A stretch of DNA of 64,000 nucleotides. Source: VAZQ01 sp963827585 (GTDB lineage Bacteria; Pseudomonadota; Alphaproteobacteria; Rhizobiales; Xanthobacteraceae). Every line of letters starts with the position of its first letter. Position 1 is the first letter of the stretch. The stretch spans positions 124,001 through 188,000 of the forward strand of contig CAWHCK010000049.1 of NCBI GenBank assembly GCA_963827585.1. The letters are read 5' to 3'. The position numbers and the translations under genes were made by a program. Shown piece after piece: positions 1-8,564 of this stretch. Under the pieces are notes generated by a model. That model worked only from the letters and a program-made list of their open reading frames with translations. It was not told the origin of the DNA and ran no database searches.

Positions 1-246
1 AAGAGCGCCGCCGTGCTGCGCGCGACCAAGCAGGCCATCCGCCACGTGCGCACCATGGACGTCGCGCAGGCCTACGACTACCTGGCCGAAAAGGGCAAGG
101 CGATCAAAGCCGGCGACCAGGAGGATTCCTACAATACCGGGCTGCGGCAGTTCCTCGACGAGAAATCCTACAAGCCGACCTTCGAGCCGTTCCGGCTCGG
201 AACCATGCTGACCGATCAACGCTCGAAACCAGCGGCGAAGAAATAG
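1..246 (+). CDS. Enoyl-CoA hydratase/isomerase family protein, C-terminal end (cut by window edge)
   Basis: Only the last 81 residues are present; the frame is open to the left edge and ends at TAG. The helical text (AIRHVRTMDVAQAYDYLAEK, then a FLDEKSYKPTFEPF tail) resembles the C-terminal helices of crotonase-fold enzymes, which hydrate or isomerise acyl-CoA thioesters in the cytoplasm. The catalytic oxyanion-hole region would lie to the left and cannot be checked. The Lys-rich end (SKPAAKK) is ordinary. The next gene, a Bug receptor, begins 36 bases downstream on the same strand, so the two may be co-transcribed. Family assignment rests on the tail only. Confidence 0.6.
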   Translation, partial: KSAAVLRATKQAIRHVRTMDVAQAYDYLAEKGKAIKAGDQEDSYNTGLRQFLDEKSYKPTFEPFRLGTMLTDQRSKPAAKK

Positions 247-282
247 GCAAACGACCGACGTTCCGTTGCAAGGGAGAATTCC

Positions 283-1353
283 ATGACGCGAACGATAGTT
301 CTTGTCGCCGGCCTGATCGCGCTGGGCGCCGCCGGCTTTTCCGACGCCGCGCTTGCCCAGTTCTACAAGGGCAAGACCGTCACCATGATCATCAACTACC
401 CGGCCGGCGGACCGACCGATATCGAGGGGCGCATCATCGCCCAGCATCTTCCCGCGCACATCCCGGGCAAGCCGACGATCGTCATCAAGAATGTGGGCGG
501 CGCCGGCGGCGTGATCGGCACCAATCAGCTTGCCGACGCCGCGCCCAACGGCGACACCATCGGCTTCTTTACCTTGGACATCATCGCGCAGCTCGTGGGC
601 AACCCGGCGCTCAAGGTCAACTACGCGGACTTCGTGATGATCGCGGGCGTGGAGAATCCGCTGGTGGCCTATATCCGCAAGGACACGCCGCCGGGCCTCA
701 AGGTTGCGGCCGACATCATGAAGGCGAAGGAGTTCAAGGCGCTCTCGCTCAACGTCCAGAACAGCAACACCATCAACCAGGCGCTCACGCTCGACCTGCT
801 CGGGCTCAAGTATCACGCGGTTCCGGCCTTTCGCGGCCTCAAGGAAGTCGAGACCGCGATCCTGCAGAACGAAGGGCAAATGGCGAATACCTCGCTTCCG
901 GGCTGGCGCGGCTCGGTCGAGCCGACCATGGGCAGCATCGTCATGCCGCTGTGGCAGATCGCTGCGCGCGGCAAGGACGGCAGCTATCCGCGCAGCCGCG
1001 CGCTTCCGGACTTGCCGACCTTCGAGGAATTCTTCGCGCTGGTGAACGACGGCAAGAAGCCGTCGGGGTTTTCCTACGAAGTGCTGCGCGCCTCGAGCGA
1101 CCCCTTGGTCGCGATGTTCCGCACCGCCCTGATGCCGCCGAAGAGCCCCGATGAAGCGGTGGCGGTGATGCGAGCGGCATTCGTGGACCTGTGGAAGAAC
1201 CCGCAGTTCATCCGCGACTATGCCAACGTGGTGAAGACGGAGCCGATCCTGCTGACCGGCGAGGAGGCGCAGGAGATCGTGGCCGATCTCGCCAAGGTCA
1301 AGCCCGAGATCAAGACCTTTCTGGTCGACTACAGCAACCGCCTGGTCAGGTAG
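283..1353 (+). CDS. Tripartite tricarboxylate transporter (Bug/TctC) substrate-binding protein
   Basis: Periplasmic receptor of 356 residues, slightly longer than the usual 320-330. A signal peptide ends at about residue 25 (AALA/Q). The Bug hallmarks follow: the first ligand loop INYPAGGPTDIEGR near residue 40, and VGGAGGVIGTNQLADAAPNG near residue 70. AGGGAG lies about ten bases before the ATG. The family binds carboxylates for TctAB import or for sensing; no membrane partners are adjacent, so this is an orphan receptor. Its stop overlaps the stop of the convergent gene on the other strand by a few bases. The ligand cannot be told from sequence. Confidence 0.85.
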   Translation: MTRTIVLVAGLIALGAAGFSDAALAQFYKGKTVTMIINYPAGGPTDIEGRIIAQHLPAHIPGKPTIVIKNVGGAGGVIGTNQLADAAPNGDTIGFFTLDIIAQLVGNPALKVNYADFVMIAGVENPLVAYIRKDTPPGLKVAADIMKAKEFKALSLNVQNSNTINQALTLDLLGLKYHAVPAFRGLKEVETAILQNEGQMANTSLPGWRGSVEPTMGSIVMPLWQIAARGKDGSYPRSRALPDLPTFEEFFALVNDGKKPSGFSYEVLRASSDPLVAMFRTALMPPKSPDEAVAVMRAAFVDLWKNPQFIRDYANVVKTEPILLTGEEAQEIVADLAKVKPEIKTFLVDYSNRLVR

Positions 1354-2404
1354 CGAGCTCCGCGGCTCGCGCATGCGCGGCGAGCAGCGAAGGCAGCCGC
1401 GCGGGATCGCCGCGCGCCATGCCGCACTCGGTGGCGATGCCGTCGACGCGGGCGTGGCGGCGCGCCGCGGCCAGGCGGGCGGCGTCACCCTCGGCATCGT
1501 CGTGATGGATCAGGCCGAGGTAAAGCTCGGTCTCGGGAGCAAGCTTCAATCGCGCGAGCGGCGCGAAATAGGCGTCGTCGGTACGCCCCTTCGGCACCGG
1601 CAGATGGAAGAACTGGATCGGGCGCTTGACCCCGGCGGCGATCGCGTTGGTCATCTCGACCATGATGCCGGTGTCCTTGGGCTGCACCATGTGCTCGTCG
1701 GCCGGGCTGCCGTAGCACAGGTGATAGCCAAGCTCGATGCCGCGAGGCACCGCATCGCCGATCCTGGTCAGCACGTCGATCGTCTCGGTGCGGAAATCGA
1801 CCGGGCCCTTCTCGTAGTAGCCCTCCCATGCCAGCACCTCCTGGCACACGTCCCATTGCAGCGCGATGCGATCGTTGGGGAGCGCCGCGGCGATCTTTGC
1901 AACCTCGCCGGCAAGGGCTTGCGTGAACGCGGGCAAGACCTTGGGCCGGTCCGACGGCAGCATGTTGTTGTAGATCGGCGCGACGGGCGTCGGCAGAGAG
2001 ATCTGGAACTTGACCTTCGCCGGGATGACGCCCGCCTTCTGCAATCGGTCGAACAGGCCCCACGATTCGATCGCCATGTCGGCGTAGCCGGTCTTGAAGG
2101 AGGCGGGATCGGGCGTGGCGCCGGGCTTGACGCGAAGGCGCGGGATTTCGCGCACCACCTTGCCGTCCCACTGCGTGAACTTGAACGGCGGCACGTCGGC
2201 GGCGAGCTCGATCGCCGGGCTGTCGGCGAGCACGTCCTGCAGGAAGCGAATCCAGGTCTTGCGGATGCCGGTCTCGCCGTCCGGAAGGCGGACGAGGTAG
2301 GGCCCGACCGCGCCCGACACGGTGCGGAACACGGTCTCGGCATCGGGCAACGGGATGCTCCCGACCAGGTGAACGGTTGGATGCCTGCTGCGATCGGCGT
2401 TCAT
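1346..2404 (-). CDS. MetE/UROD-fold hypothetical protein
   Basis: About 352 residues. The start is placed at the ATG preceded by GGGGGAGGA; an upstream in-frame ATG would add 14 residues without a better ribosome site. The pattern HLVGSIPLPDAETVF at the N-terminus, then a TIM-barrel-like text with DGETG, QWDVCQE and LGLIHHDD, resembles proteins with the cobalamin-independent methionine synthase/uroporphyrinogen decarboxylase fold. True MetE is about twice as long and has a Zn site (His-Cys-Cys) that I cannot place here, so methyl transfer to homocysteine is not claimed. It overlaps the convergent Bug gene by eight bases. Fold call is moderate; function unknown. Confidence 0.55.
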   Translation of the reverse strand: MNADRSRHPTVHLVGSIPLPDAETVFRTVSGAVGPYLVRLPDGETGIRKTWIRFLQDVLADSPAIELAADVPPFKFTQWDGKVVREIPRLRVKPGATPDPASFKTGYADMAIESWGLFDRLQKAGVIPAKVKFQISLPTPVAPIYNNMLPSDRPKVLPAFTQALAGEVAKIAAALPNDRIALQWDVCQEVLAWEGYYEKGPVDFRTETIDVLTRIGDAVPRGIELGYHLCYGSPADEHMVQPKDTGIMVEMTNAIAAGVKRPIQFFHLPVPKGRTDDAYFAPLARLKLAPETELYLGLIHHDDAEGDAARLAAARRHARVDGIATECGMARGDPARLPSLLAAHARAAELAT

Positions 2405-2548
2405 TGCGATTTTCCTCCCCCGTTCGGTTGTTGTCCTTGGCGCCAATTCTAAAGCGGATTGAGACCCGGTGAAATGTGAAACCGCTCCGGATACTTCGCC
2501 GTTCGGTCGCGGTTCCTGGCTTGGGGAGCTATCGCGCCGTCGTTGGCG

Positions 2549-3832
2549 CTACGGGTGATAGACCCACATGTCCGCGACGATATTGCAGCCGGGCACCGGC
2601 ATCGGCGACGGTGTGCGCACCGCGCCGAACGGGATGGGTGCGCCCGCAAGCTGCTCCCGCCAGGCGCGCAAGGCGGGGTAAACCGCATTGAGATCGCCGA
2701 CGAAGTGATTGACGCGAAGCAGGTTTGAGATCGAGGCGCCTGCGGCGCGGCAGATATCGTCGGCGGCCGCCAATATCGCCCGCATCTCGTGGTGCGCGGG
2801 CGCGCCGAAGTATTTCAGGGCGGCGGTGTCGCGTACCGGCGGGATTGCCCCGTCGGCGTCGGCGGCATAGAGCGCCGACAGGCACAAGAGATCGCCCGCG
2901 CGCACCGCCGCGGGACCGAGCCGCATGTGCTGCGACGCCTGATGCTCGACGATCTGCTTCTTGGTCTTGCCGTTGTCGCGCACGCCGAAAATGTTGATCT
3001 CCAGGATCGACTCGAGAAGGGCGAGGCCCTTGGTCGCCACCACCGTGAGCGCGCATGGATTGCCGCCGAAATGGCCGTTCCAGACATCCAGGAATTCCGG
3101 CAGGTCGTCGATATTGGTGAGATAGACCTGCGCCTTGATCGCGTTCTGCAAGGAGCTGCCGCCGGCCTCGAGCGCGGGCTTGAGCCGCGAGGTGATGAGA
3201 AACTCGGTCTGCAGCCTGATATCGGTGCCGTTCCAGACGGCGTTGGGCGGGCGATAGGCCGGCTTGGCGATGCCGGTCATCTCCTCGTTGTTGGGCATCT
3301 GGCCGGCGACGAAGACATAGTCGCCCGAGACCAGCGACGCGATGAAGCCGGAGTGCTGGGGAACGGGCACGCCCTCCGGCTGGGCGGGTTTCGGCTCGCG
3401 GCCGCCGCCCGGCAGCACCGCAACCATGGACACGTCCATGTTGACGCCCTCGACCAGCAGGGCGTCCATGAGCACGGACGTGCTCGGCGGCACGAACTCC
3501 TTGAGCACCGCCTTGCGCGCGCGCTGATACGCGTTCACCACCTGCGCATCGGGGTAGTACTGATCGACGCGCACGATGTGGCGAAGGTCCCCGCCCTCGG
3601 CCGCAATGAGCTTGGCGAAGCGGTCGATGATGAAGTCGCCCTCCCGGCGATAGCGCGGGGGACTGCCGAGCGGCAATCCAGGCTTGCCGGCGACCGGCGC
3701 CGCGAGACCGCGCTCGAAATCGCTCGCCATGTGGCCGGTAAAGAACAGCCACGGGCCGGCGCGCATACCCTGCGCGTATTCGATATCGGTGCCGCCTATT
3801 CGCGTCGGAGCGATGCACTTCACATCGACCAT
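2549..3832 (-). CDS. Triple RidA (YjgF/YER057c/UK114) domain fusion protein
   Basis: 427 residues, about three times a normal RidA subunit. Three successive RidA-like units can be read: roughly 14-155 (FFTGHMASD to MVAVLP), 160-285 (VFVAGQMPNNEE to INIFGV) and 292-427 (SALYAADADG to MWVYHP). RidA enzymes act as homotrimers that hydrolyse reactive imines/enamines, with an arginine in a P-x-R-T strand. At that place units 1 and 2 read PPSTSVL and NPCALTVV, lacking the arginine; unit 3 has AVRTPSP. It faces an ABC importer operon across a 225-base divergent gap, suggesting a linked nitrogenous substrate. Start ATG chosen because the first domain begins close to it. Confidence 0.75.
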   Translation of the reverse strand: MVDVKCIAPTRIGGTDIEYAQGMRAGPWLFFTGHMASDFERGLAAPVAGKPGLPLGSPPRYRREGDFIIDRFAKLIAAEGGDLRHIVRVDQYYPDAQVVNAYQRARKAVLKEFVPPSTSVLMDALLVEGVNMDVSMVAVLPGGGREPKPAQPEGVPVPQHSGFIASLVSGDYVFVAGQMPNNEEMTGIAKPAYRPPNAVWNGTDIRLQTEFLITSRLKPALEAGGSSLQNAIKAQVYLTNIDDLPEFLDVWNGHFGGNPCALTVVATKGLALLESILEINIFGVRDNGKTKKQIVEHQASQHMRLGPAAVRAGDLLCLSALYAADADGAIPPVRDTAALKYFGAPAHHEMRAILAAADDICRAAGASISNLLRVNHFVGDLNAVYPALRAWREQLAGAPIPFGAVRTPSPMPVPGCNIVADMWVYHP

Positions 3833-4057
3833 TGCCGTCTCCCATCATCGTCGGCAGCTCGCCGCTGCCGCGCGCGAGCTTCGCAAGCCGCTCCATGCGA
3901 GTGAGCCGGCGGCACAACCGGCATCGGCGCGCCCGTGCGAAGCCGTCCCGCGCCGAGAAAACGGCATCTCCTGCTGAAGTTCATTCATTGACACCCGGAT
4001 GGTGCAACCTTACGGTTTTGCAGCCGTCGTGCTCCTGCTGTCCACCGGAGGCAGAGA

Positions 4058-4840
4058 TTGTTGCGGGTCGCCAACCTTCGCAAGACCTACAATTCCGCGC
4101 ATCAATCCTACGTCGCACTGGATGGAGTCGATGTCGAGATCGTGGACGGCGAGTTCTTCTGCCTGCTCGGCCCCTCCGGCTGCGGGAAGTCGACGCTTCT
4201 CAACATCCTCGCGGGATTCGAGCCTGCAACCAGCGGATCGGTGACGTCTGACGGCACCGTGGTGACCGGCGCCGGCCGCGACCGCGTCATGTTCTTCCAG
4301 GATGCCGGCTCGGCCCTGTTTCCCTGGCTGAACGTCGAGGAAAACGTGCGTTTCGGCTTGCGCGTGCGAAAAATCCCCAGGCGCGAGTGGGGCTCGATCA
4401 TCGACACCTATCTGCGCATGGTCGATCTGGATCGGCATCGCACGAAGTTTCCTTCGCAACTCTCCGGCGGCATGCGCCAGCGATTGCAAATCGCGCGCGC
4501 ACTCGCGGTCGAGCCGGAAGTTCTGCTCATGGACGAACCCTTCGGCGCGCTCGACGCGCTTACCCGCCGACGGATGCATTCGGTGCTGCTCGCAATCTGG
4601 CAGCGCACGCGCAAGACGGTGGTCTTCGTCACCCATGATATCGCCGAGGCGATGCTGCTCGCGGATCGGATCGGCATGATGTCGGTCGGTCCGCGTTCCA
4701 GCATCACGAAGGTCTTCGACGTCGATTTTCCGCGTCCGCGCGACCTCACGCACCCGAAGGTCGCGCGACTGTTTCATGAGATCGAGGCGTTGCTGGAGCC
4801 GGACGTCGCGCTCTCGGAGCAGCATGCGGCCTCCGCGTAG
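4058..4840 (+). CDS. ABC transporter ATP-binding protein, nitrate/sulfonate/taurine type
   Basis: 260 residues. Walker A GPSGCGKST is at 38-46, the Q-loop around Q81, signature LSGGMRQR at 135-142, Walker B VLLMDEPF at 155-162 and the switch His in FVTHDI near 193. This arrangement and length fit the NrtD/SsuB/TauB group, which energises import by a membrane permease. Start is TTG with CCGGAGG seven bases before it; no ATG is available at the domain edge. It leads an operon with a permease and a binding protein, both of which carry a frameshift. Substrate could be a sulfonate, nitrate-like anion, thiamine precursor or aromatic acid; not decidable here. Confidence 0.85.
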   Translation: MLRVANLRKTYNSAHQSYVALDGVDVEIVDGEFFCLLGPSGCGKSTLLNILAGFEPATSGSVTSDGTVVTGAGRDRVMFFQDAGSALFPWLNVEENVRFGLRVRKIPRREWGSIIDTYLRMVDLDRHRTKFPSQLSGGMRQRLQIARALAVEPEVLLMDEPFGALDALTRRRMHSVLLAIWQRTRKTVVFVTHDIAEAMLLADRIGMMSVGPRSSITKVFDVDFPRPRDLTHPKVARLFHEIEALLEPDVALSEQHAASA

Positions 4841-4909
4841 CCGGCCGCCGATGGAGACCCGGGCCAATGGCTGAACGTTCGCGACGGCAGGGCAGCGGTA
4901 CCGCGGGAA

Positions 4910-5726
4910 TTGGCGGTGCCCGGCACCTCGCTGCACGCGCTCCGGCTTTGGCTCGGCAGCGGCAAACGTCGCGGAATTCTCCTCGCCGCCGCATCGCTGT
5001 TGATCGCGTTCTCCATCTGGCAGGTTTTGTCGACGTTCATATTCAATCCGTTCCTGATCCCTCCGCCCGTCGAGGTGATCCGCACGGCCATCCCGATGAT
5101 ACTGAGCGGCGAGATCTTCGCAGACGTCGTCGATCAGCATGGTGCGGGTGCTGGTGGGTTTCGTCTGGGGCTCGCTGTTCGGCATCGTGCTGGGCGTTCT
5201 GCTCGGGCGCATACGCATCCTGCACGACCTGCTCGACCCGATCATCGAATTGCTTCGCTACCTGTCGCCTACCGCCATGATCCCCATTGCCGTCATCTGG
5301 TTCGGCATCGGCGAGATGTCGAAATACTTTCTGATCTTCTGGGGCACGTTTTTCATCGTGCTCGTCAACACCACGGCGGGAGTGTGGCGGGCGCCGATCG
5401 CCCGCCAGCGCGCGGCCGAATGTCTGGGCGCCAATCGCCTGGAGATTTTCGTCATGGTCGTGGTCCCATCCGCGGTGCCCTACATCGTCACCGGCATGCG
5501 CGTCGCCATGGCATCGTCGTTCATGAGCATCATCCCGGCCGAGATTCTCGCCGCCAATTCCGGCATCGGATACCTGCTGCAGAAGTCGTCGCTGCTGTTG
5601 CAGACCAACCGCATCTTCGTGGCGCTGCTGACGATCTGCATTCTCGGCTTCGTCGTGGACCGCATGTTCCGCTTCTTCGTCGAGCGGGTTCTCGCCCGCT
5701 ACATGTCCTACGTCTCGGTGACCTGA
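4910..5726 (+). pseudogene. ABC transporter permease (NitT/TauT family), frameshifted
   Basis: The N-terminal part (LLAAASLLIAFSIWQVL, then FNPFLIPPPVEVI) lies in one frame and the C-terminal part (MVRVLVGFVWGSLFGIVLGV onward) in the next frame; both are typical of SsuC/TauC permeases with the EAA-type loop AAECLGANRLEIF. Reading GCA-GAC-GTC, skipping one G, then TCG-ATC-AGC-ATG joins them, so there is one extra base (or two lost) near 5128-5133. The start is unclear: the frame has no ATG, and TTG at 4910 or GTG at 4916 are the options. Joined length would be about 270 residues, normal for the family. No other damage is seen, so a sequence error is as likely as a broken gene. Confidence 0.75.
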
Positions 5727-5795
5727 TCACACACAAGGAGAGCCAAATGTCCATCCTCCCACGGGGCGTCAGCAGCAGCGATCGGTATCGGCATT

Positions 5796-6746
5796 TTGAT
5801 GGGCGCGATGCCGGCGCAGGCGCAGCAGGCGCCGCTCAAGATGACGTTGTTCGGACAGCCGTCGGTCAACAACGACGCGGTCTGGATGGCATTCGACAAG
5901 GGTCTCTACCAGCAGGAGGGCCTCGACATCACCTACCGGCTGTTTCCGTCCGGCACGACCGCATTCCAATCGTTCCAGACCGGGCAGGGCGACATCGTCA
6001 TGAGCGGCGACCTGCCCAGCGTGCAGTACTTCTTTCGGGTCAAGGGCGACTACCGCACCATTGCCGTCATGGAACGCGACGCCAAGGGATACGTCGTCGT
6101 CGCGCGCAAGGAGATCACCAAGCCGCAGGATTTGGTGGGCAAGACGGTCGCGACCCGGGTCGGCTCTACCGGATCGTGGTTCATCTCCGAATATCTGACC
6201 AAGAACGGCGTCGATCCATCGAAGGTGACGGTGAAGAACCTGGATACGCAGGTGCTGCCGGCGGCGCTGTGCGGAGGCGACATCGCCGCCTTCTTCATCT
6301 GGCAGCCGGTCGGGTCGCGCACGCTCGAGATCTGCGCGGACAAGGCGCACTATTTGGCTGATGCGACGGGTTACATCCAGGGCTACCTGGTGGCGGGCGC
6401 GCGCCCGGAATGGCTTGGGAGCGCCCAAGGCAAGGAAATCGCGACGCGCTGGCTGCGGGCGACGATCAAGGGCCGCGACATCGCGGAGAAGGACTTCGCC
6501 AGCGTCGCGGCCTATGCCAAGGCCAAGCTCGATCTCAGCGAGAAGGCGACGCGCGAGCAGTGGGAGACCAATACCCGCCCGCTGGCGATCGACAAAGTGT
6601 ACTACGACGACTTCTGCAGTCTGAGCCGCTGGGCGCAGGCGGAGAAGATGACCGAGCAGAAGATCGACTTCACGCAATTGACCTGGCCCGACGGCCTCAA
6701 GGCGATCAGTCCCAAACTGGTCGATGCTCCCCCGCCGCCCTGCTGA
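5796..6746 (+). CDS. ABC transporter substrate-binding protein (NMT1/SsuA-like), signal peptide frameshifted
   Basis: The mature domain is intact: KMTLFGQPSVNNDAVWMAFDKGLYQQEGLD is followed by the usual SsuA/NrtA-like blocks (GDIVMSGDLPSVQYF, KTVATRVGSTGSWFISEYL, TQVLPAALCGGDIAAFFIWQP). As given, the frame starts at TTG 5796, inside the signal peptide. The natural start is ATG 5747 after AAGGAGAGCC, but it is one frame away; skipping one base near 5760-5768 restores a full signal peptide ending in AQA/QQ. So the gene probably spans 5747-6746. It is the receptor of the ABC set just upstream. Bound ligand unknown. Confidence 0.8.
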   Translation: MMGAMPAQAQQAPLKMTLFGQPSVNNDAVWMAFDKGLYQQEGLDITYRLFPSGTTAFQSFQTGQGDIVMSGDLPSVQYFFRVKGDYRTIAVMERDAKGYVVVARKEITKPQDLVGKTVATRVGSTGSWFISEYLTKNGVDPSKVTVKNLDTQVLPAALCGGDIAAFFIWQPVGSRTLEICADKAHYLADATGYIQGYLVAGARPEWLGSAQGKEIATRWLRATIKGRDIAEKDFASVAAYAKAKLDLSEKATREQWETNTRPLAIDKVYYDDFCSLSRWAQAEKMTEQKIDFTQLTWPDGLKAISPKLVDAPPPPC

Positions 6747-6967
6747 AAGTCGACGCGTCGTCGAAAAGCTTGGGGCAACGCGGCGTGTTGTCCCATCCTG
6801 CCGAGCCGTTGCGCCTTGCCTAACCGGCGCGCGTCCTGCACCATCGGTGCATACGACGGCGCGAATGTCGAACGCCAGGGCGCAATCGCCCGCACGGCTG
6901 CCGCGCCGGGGTCAAAGCCGACACAAGCTCGGCCACCTTTGACAACACGACGATCGGGAGGACGACA

Positions 6968-7972
6968 ATGCTGCGCATCATTACCCTTGCGACCGCCGCC
7001 GGGCTTGCGCTCACCGGCGCGGCCGCCGCGCAAAACTATCCATGGAAACCGGAGAAGCCGATCACGCTGATCGTGCCGTGGTCGGCCGGCGGCTCGACCG
7101 ATCAGGTGAGCCGCTTGACCGCGGTCGAGATCGAGAAGGCGCTCGGCCAGAAGGTGGTGGTCGTCAATCAGAGCGGCGCTTCCGGCTCGATCGGCACGCG
7201 CAACGCCATGCAGGCGGCGCCCGACGGCTACACCTGGACCGCAGGCGCGGCCAAGGACCTGGGCACTTACGTGATCAGCGGCCTGCTCGATACCAAGATC
7301 ACCGACTGGCGGCTCTATCTCAGCGTCATCAACGTCTCGATTCTCGGCGTCAACAACAACACGCCGTACAAGACGCCCCAGGACGTCGTCAACGCCATGA
7401 AGGCAAAGCCCGGCCAGGTGTCGGTCGGAACCGCCGGCATCAACTCTTCGGGCCATGCCGCGATCGAAGCGTTCGCCCGCGCGCTCGGCCTTACCTACAA
7501 GCACGTGTCCTACGACGGCGGCAATCCGGCGGTGATCGCAACTGTTGCCGGCGAGACCGAGGTCACCACCCAGCTCGCGGTCGAGCAGGCCAACATGATC
7601 CGCGGCCACCGCCTGCGCGCGCTCGCGGTGCTGTCCGACAAGCCGCTCGAGCTCGAAGGCTACGGCACGATCCCGCCGATCACCTCGGCGATCGCGGGCT
7701 TCAAGCCCGACGCCAACTATTTCGGTATTTTCGTGCCGAAGAACGTGCCGGCGCCCGTCCTGCAAACCCTCGACATGGTCTGGAAGGACGTGGTGATGAA
7801 GTCGGAGGCGCTGAAGAAGTATGCGACCGCCAACGGCGCCTTGTTCGCGCCGGCCTATGGGGACGAGGCGCAGCAGCTGGTGATGCCGGCGATCCGCACC
7901 ACGGCGTGGCAGCTGCAGGACGGCGGCAGGGCCAAGGTGTCGCCGGACACGGTCGGCATTCCGAAGCCCTAG
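6968..7972 (+). CDS. TctC/Bug receptor of the tripartite tricarboxylate transporter
   Basis: 334 residues with a signal peptide cut near AAAA/QNYPW. The Bug motifs IVPWSAGGSTDQVSR (about residue 37) and NQSGASGSIGTRNAMQAAPDGYT (about residue 72) are both complete. A strong GGGAGGA sits nine bases before the ATG. It heads the only complete TTT operon in the window: tctB and tctA follow within 40 and 10 bases, then two catabolic enzymes. This receptor therefore has its own membrane partners, unlike the other six intact Bug proteins here. Substrate is likely a polyfunctional carboxylate; the downstream enzymes hint at a sugar acid or related hydroxy acid. Confidence 0.9.
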   Translation: MLRIITLATAAGLALTGAAAAQNYPWKPEKPITLIVPWSAGGSTDQVSRLTAVEIEKALGQKVVVVNQSGASGSIGTRNAMQAAPDGYTWTAGAAKDLGTYVISGLLDTKITDWRLYLSVINVSILGVNNNTPYKTPQDVVNAMKAKPGQVSVGTAGINSSGHAAIEAFARALGLTYKHVSYDGGNPAVIATVAGETEVTTQLAVEQANMIRGHRLRALAVLSDKPLELEGYGTIPPITSAIAGFKPDANYFGIFVPKNVPAPVLQTLDMVWKDVVMKSEALKKYATANGALFAPAYGDEAQQLVMPAIRTTAWQLQDGGRAKVSPDTVGIPKP

Positions 7973-8014
7973 CCTCGCGCTCCGGCGCTGCCGCGTCGCA
8001 CGAGGATGCAGGCA

Positions 8015-8557
8015 ATGAGGGCGCTGTCGGCCGACCGTATCGGCGGCCTCATCTGGGTCGTCTTCGGCATGGCCGTGGTCTACGGCGCGTGGACGATGGA
8101 TCGGCTGCAGTCGCTGGGGATCCCGCTGGCGACTGCCCCCGGGGTCGTTCCCGGCCTGCTCGGCATCGCCTTCGTCATCTTCGGAGCGATCCTGCTCGCT
8201 CGGCGGCAAGCGCCTGCCGACCATGCGACGGAGCCGGTCATCGCCCCGTCCCCCGACGCAGCCGCTCCCGCCGATACCCCGGCGCCGGTTGCCCATGGCG
8301 AGTTCGATTGGAGACGGGTGGCGCTGAGCTGGTTCCTCTGCATCACCTATGGCGGCGTGCTGCTCGGCGGCGGTCTGCCCTACTGGGTGCTGACCGCCGC
8401 GTTTCTGTTCCTGCACATTCTCCTGCTGGACGAAACCAGCCGCGTGCCGGCGTCGCCGACGCTGCGCCGCCTGGTGATCGCCGCGGTCATCGCGCCGGCG
8501 GTGGCGACCGCGGTCATGCTGACGTTCCAGCACGTCTTCCTGGTCCGGCTGCCTTGA
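8015..8557 (+). CDS. TctB small membrane subunit of the tripartite tricarboxylate transporter
   Basis: About 180 residues with four hydrophobic helices (IGGLIWVVFGMAVVYGAW, then GVVPGLLGIAFVIFGAIL, and two helix groups after residue 110). A Pro/Ala-rich acidic linker lies between helices two and three. This is the usual TctB plan and length. The start at 8015 is preferred over an ATG nine bases earlier because GAGG then falls at normal spacing. It lies between tctC and tctA, with the tctA start eight bases after the tctB stop, so translation is probably coupled. TctB is needed for transport with TctA; its exact mechanism is not known. Confidence 0.85.
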   Translation: MRALSADRIGGLIWVVFGMAVVYGAWTMDRLQSLGIPLATAPGVVPGLLGIAFVIFGAILLARRQAPADHATEPVIAPSPDAAAPADTPAPVAHGEFDWRRVALSWFLCITYGGVLLGGGLPYWVLTAAFLFLHILLLDETSRVPASPTLRRLVIAAVIAPAVATAVMLTFQHVFLVRLP

Positions 8558-8564
8558 GACGGCA

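Noticed and set aside
1373..2452. Long plus-strand frame opposite the MetE/UROD-like gene
   Set aside because: Arg/Gly/Ala/His-rich text without any domain; a shadow frame of high-GC coding DNA. The same holds for many long opposite-strand frames in this window.
5125..5140. Programmed ribosomal frameshifting in the permease
   Set aside because: No slippery heptamer or downstream pseudoknot is evident, and unrelated genes in the window show equivalent shifts.
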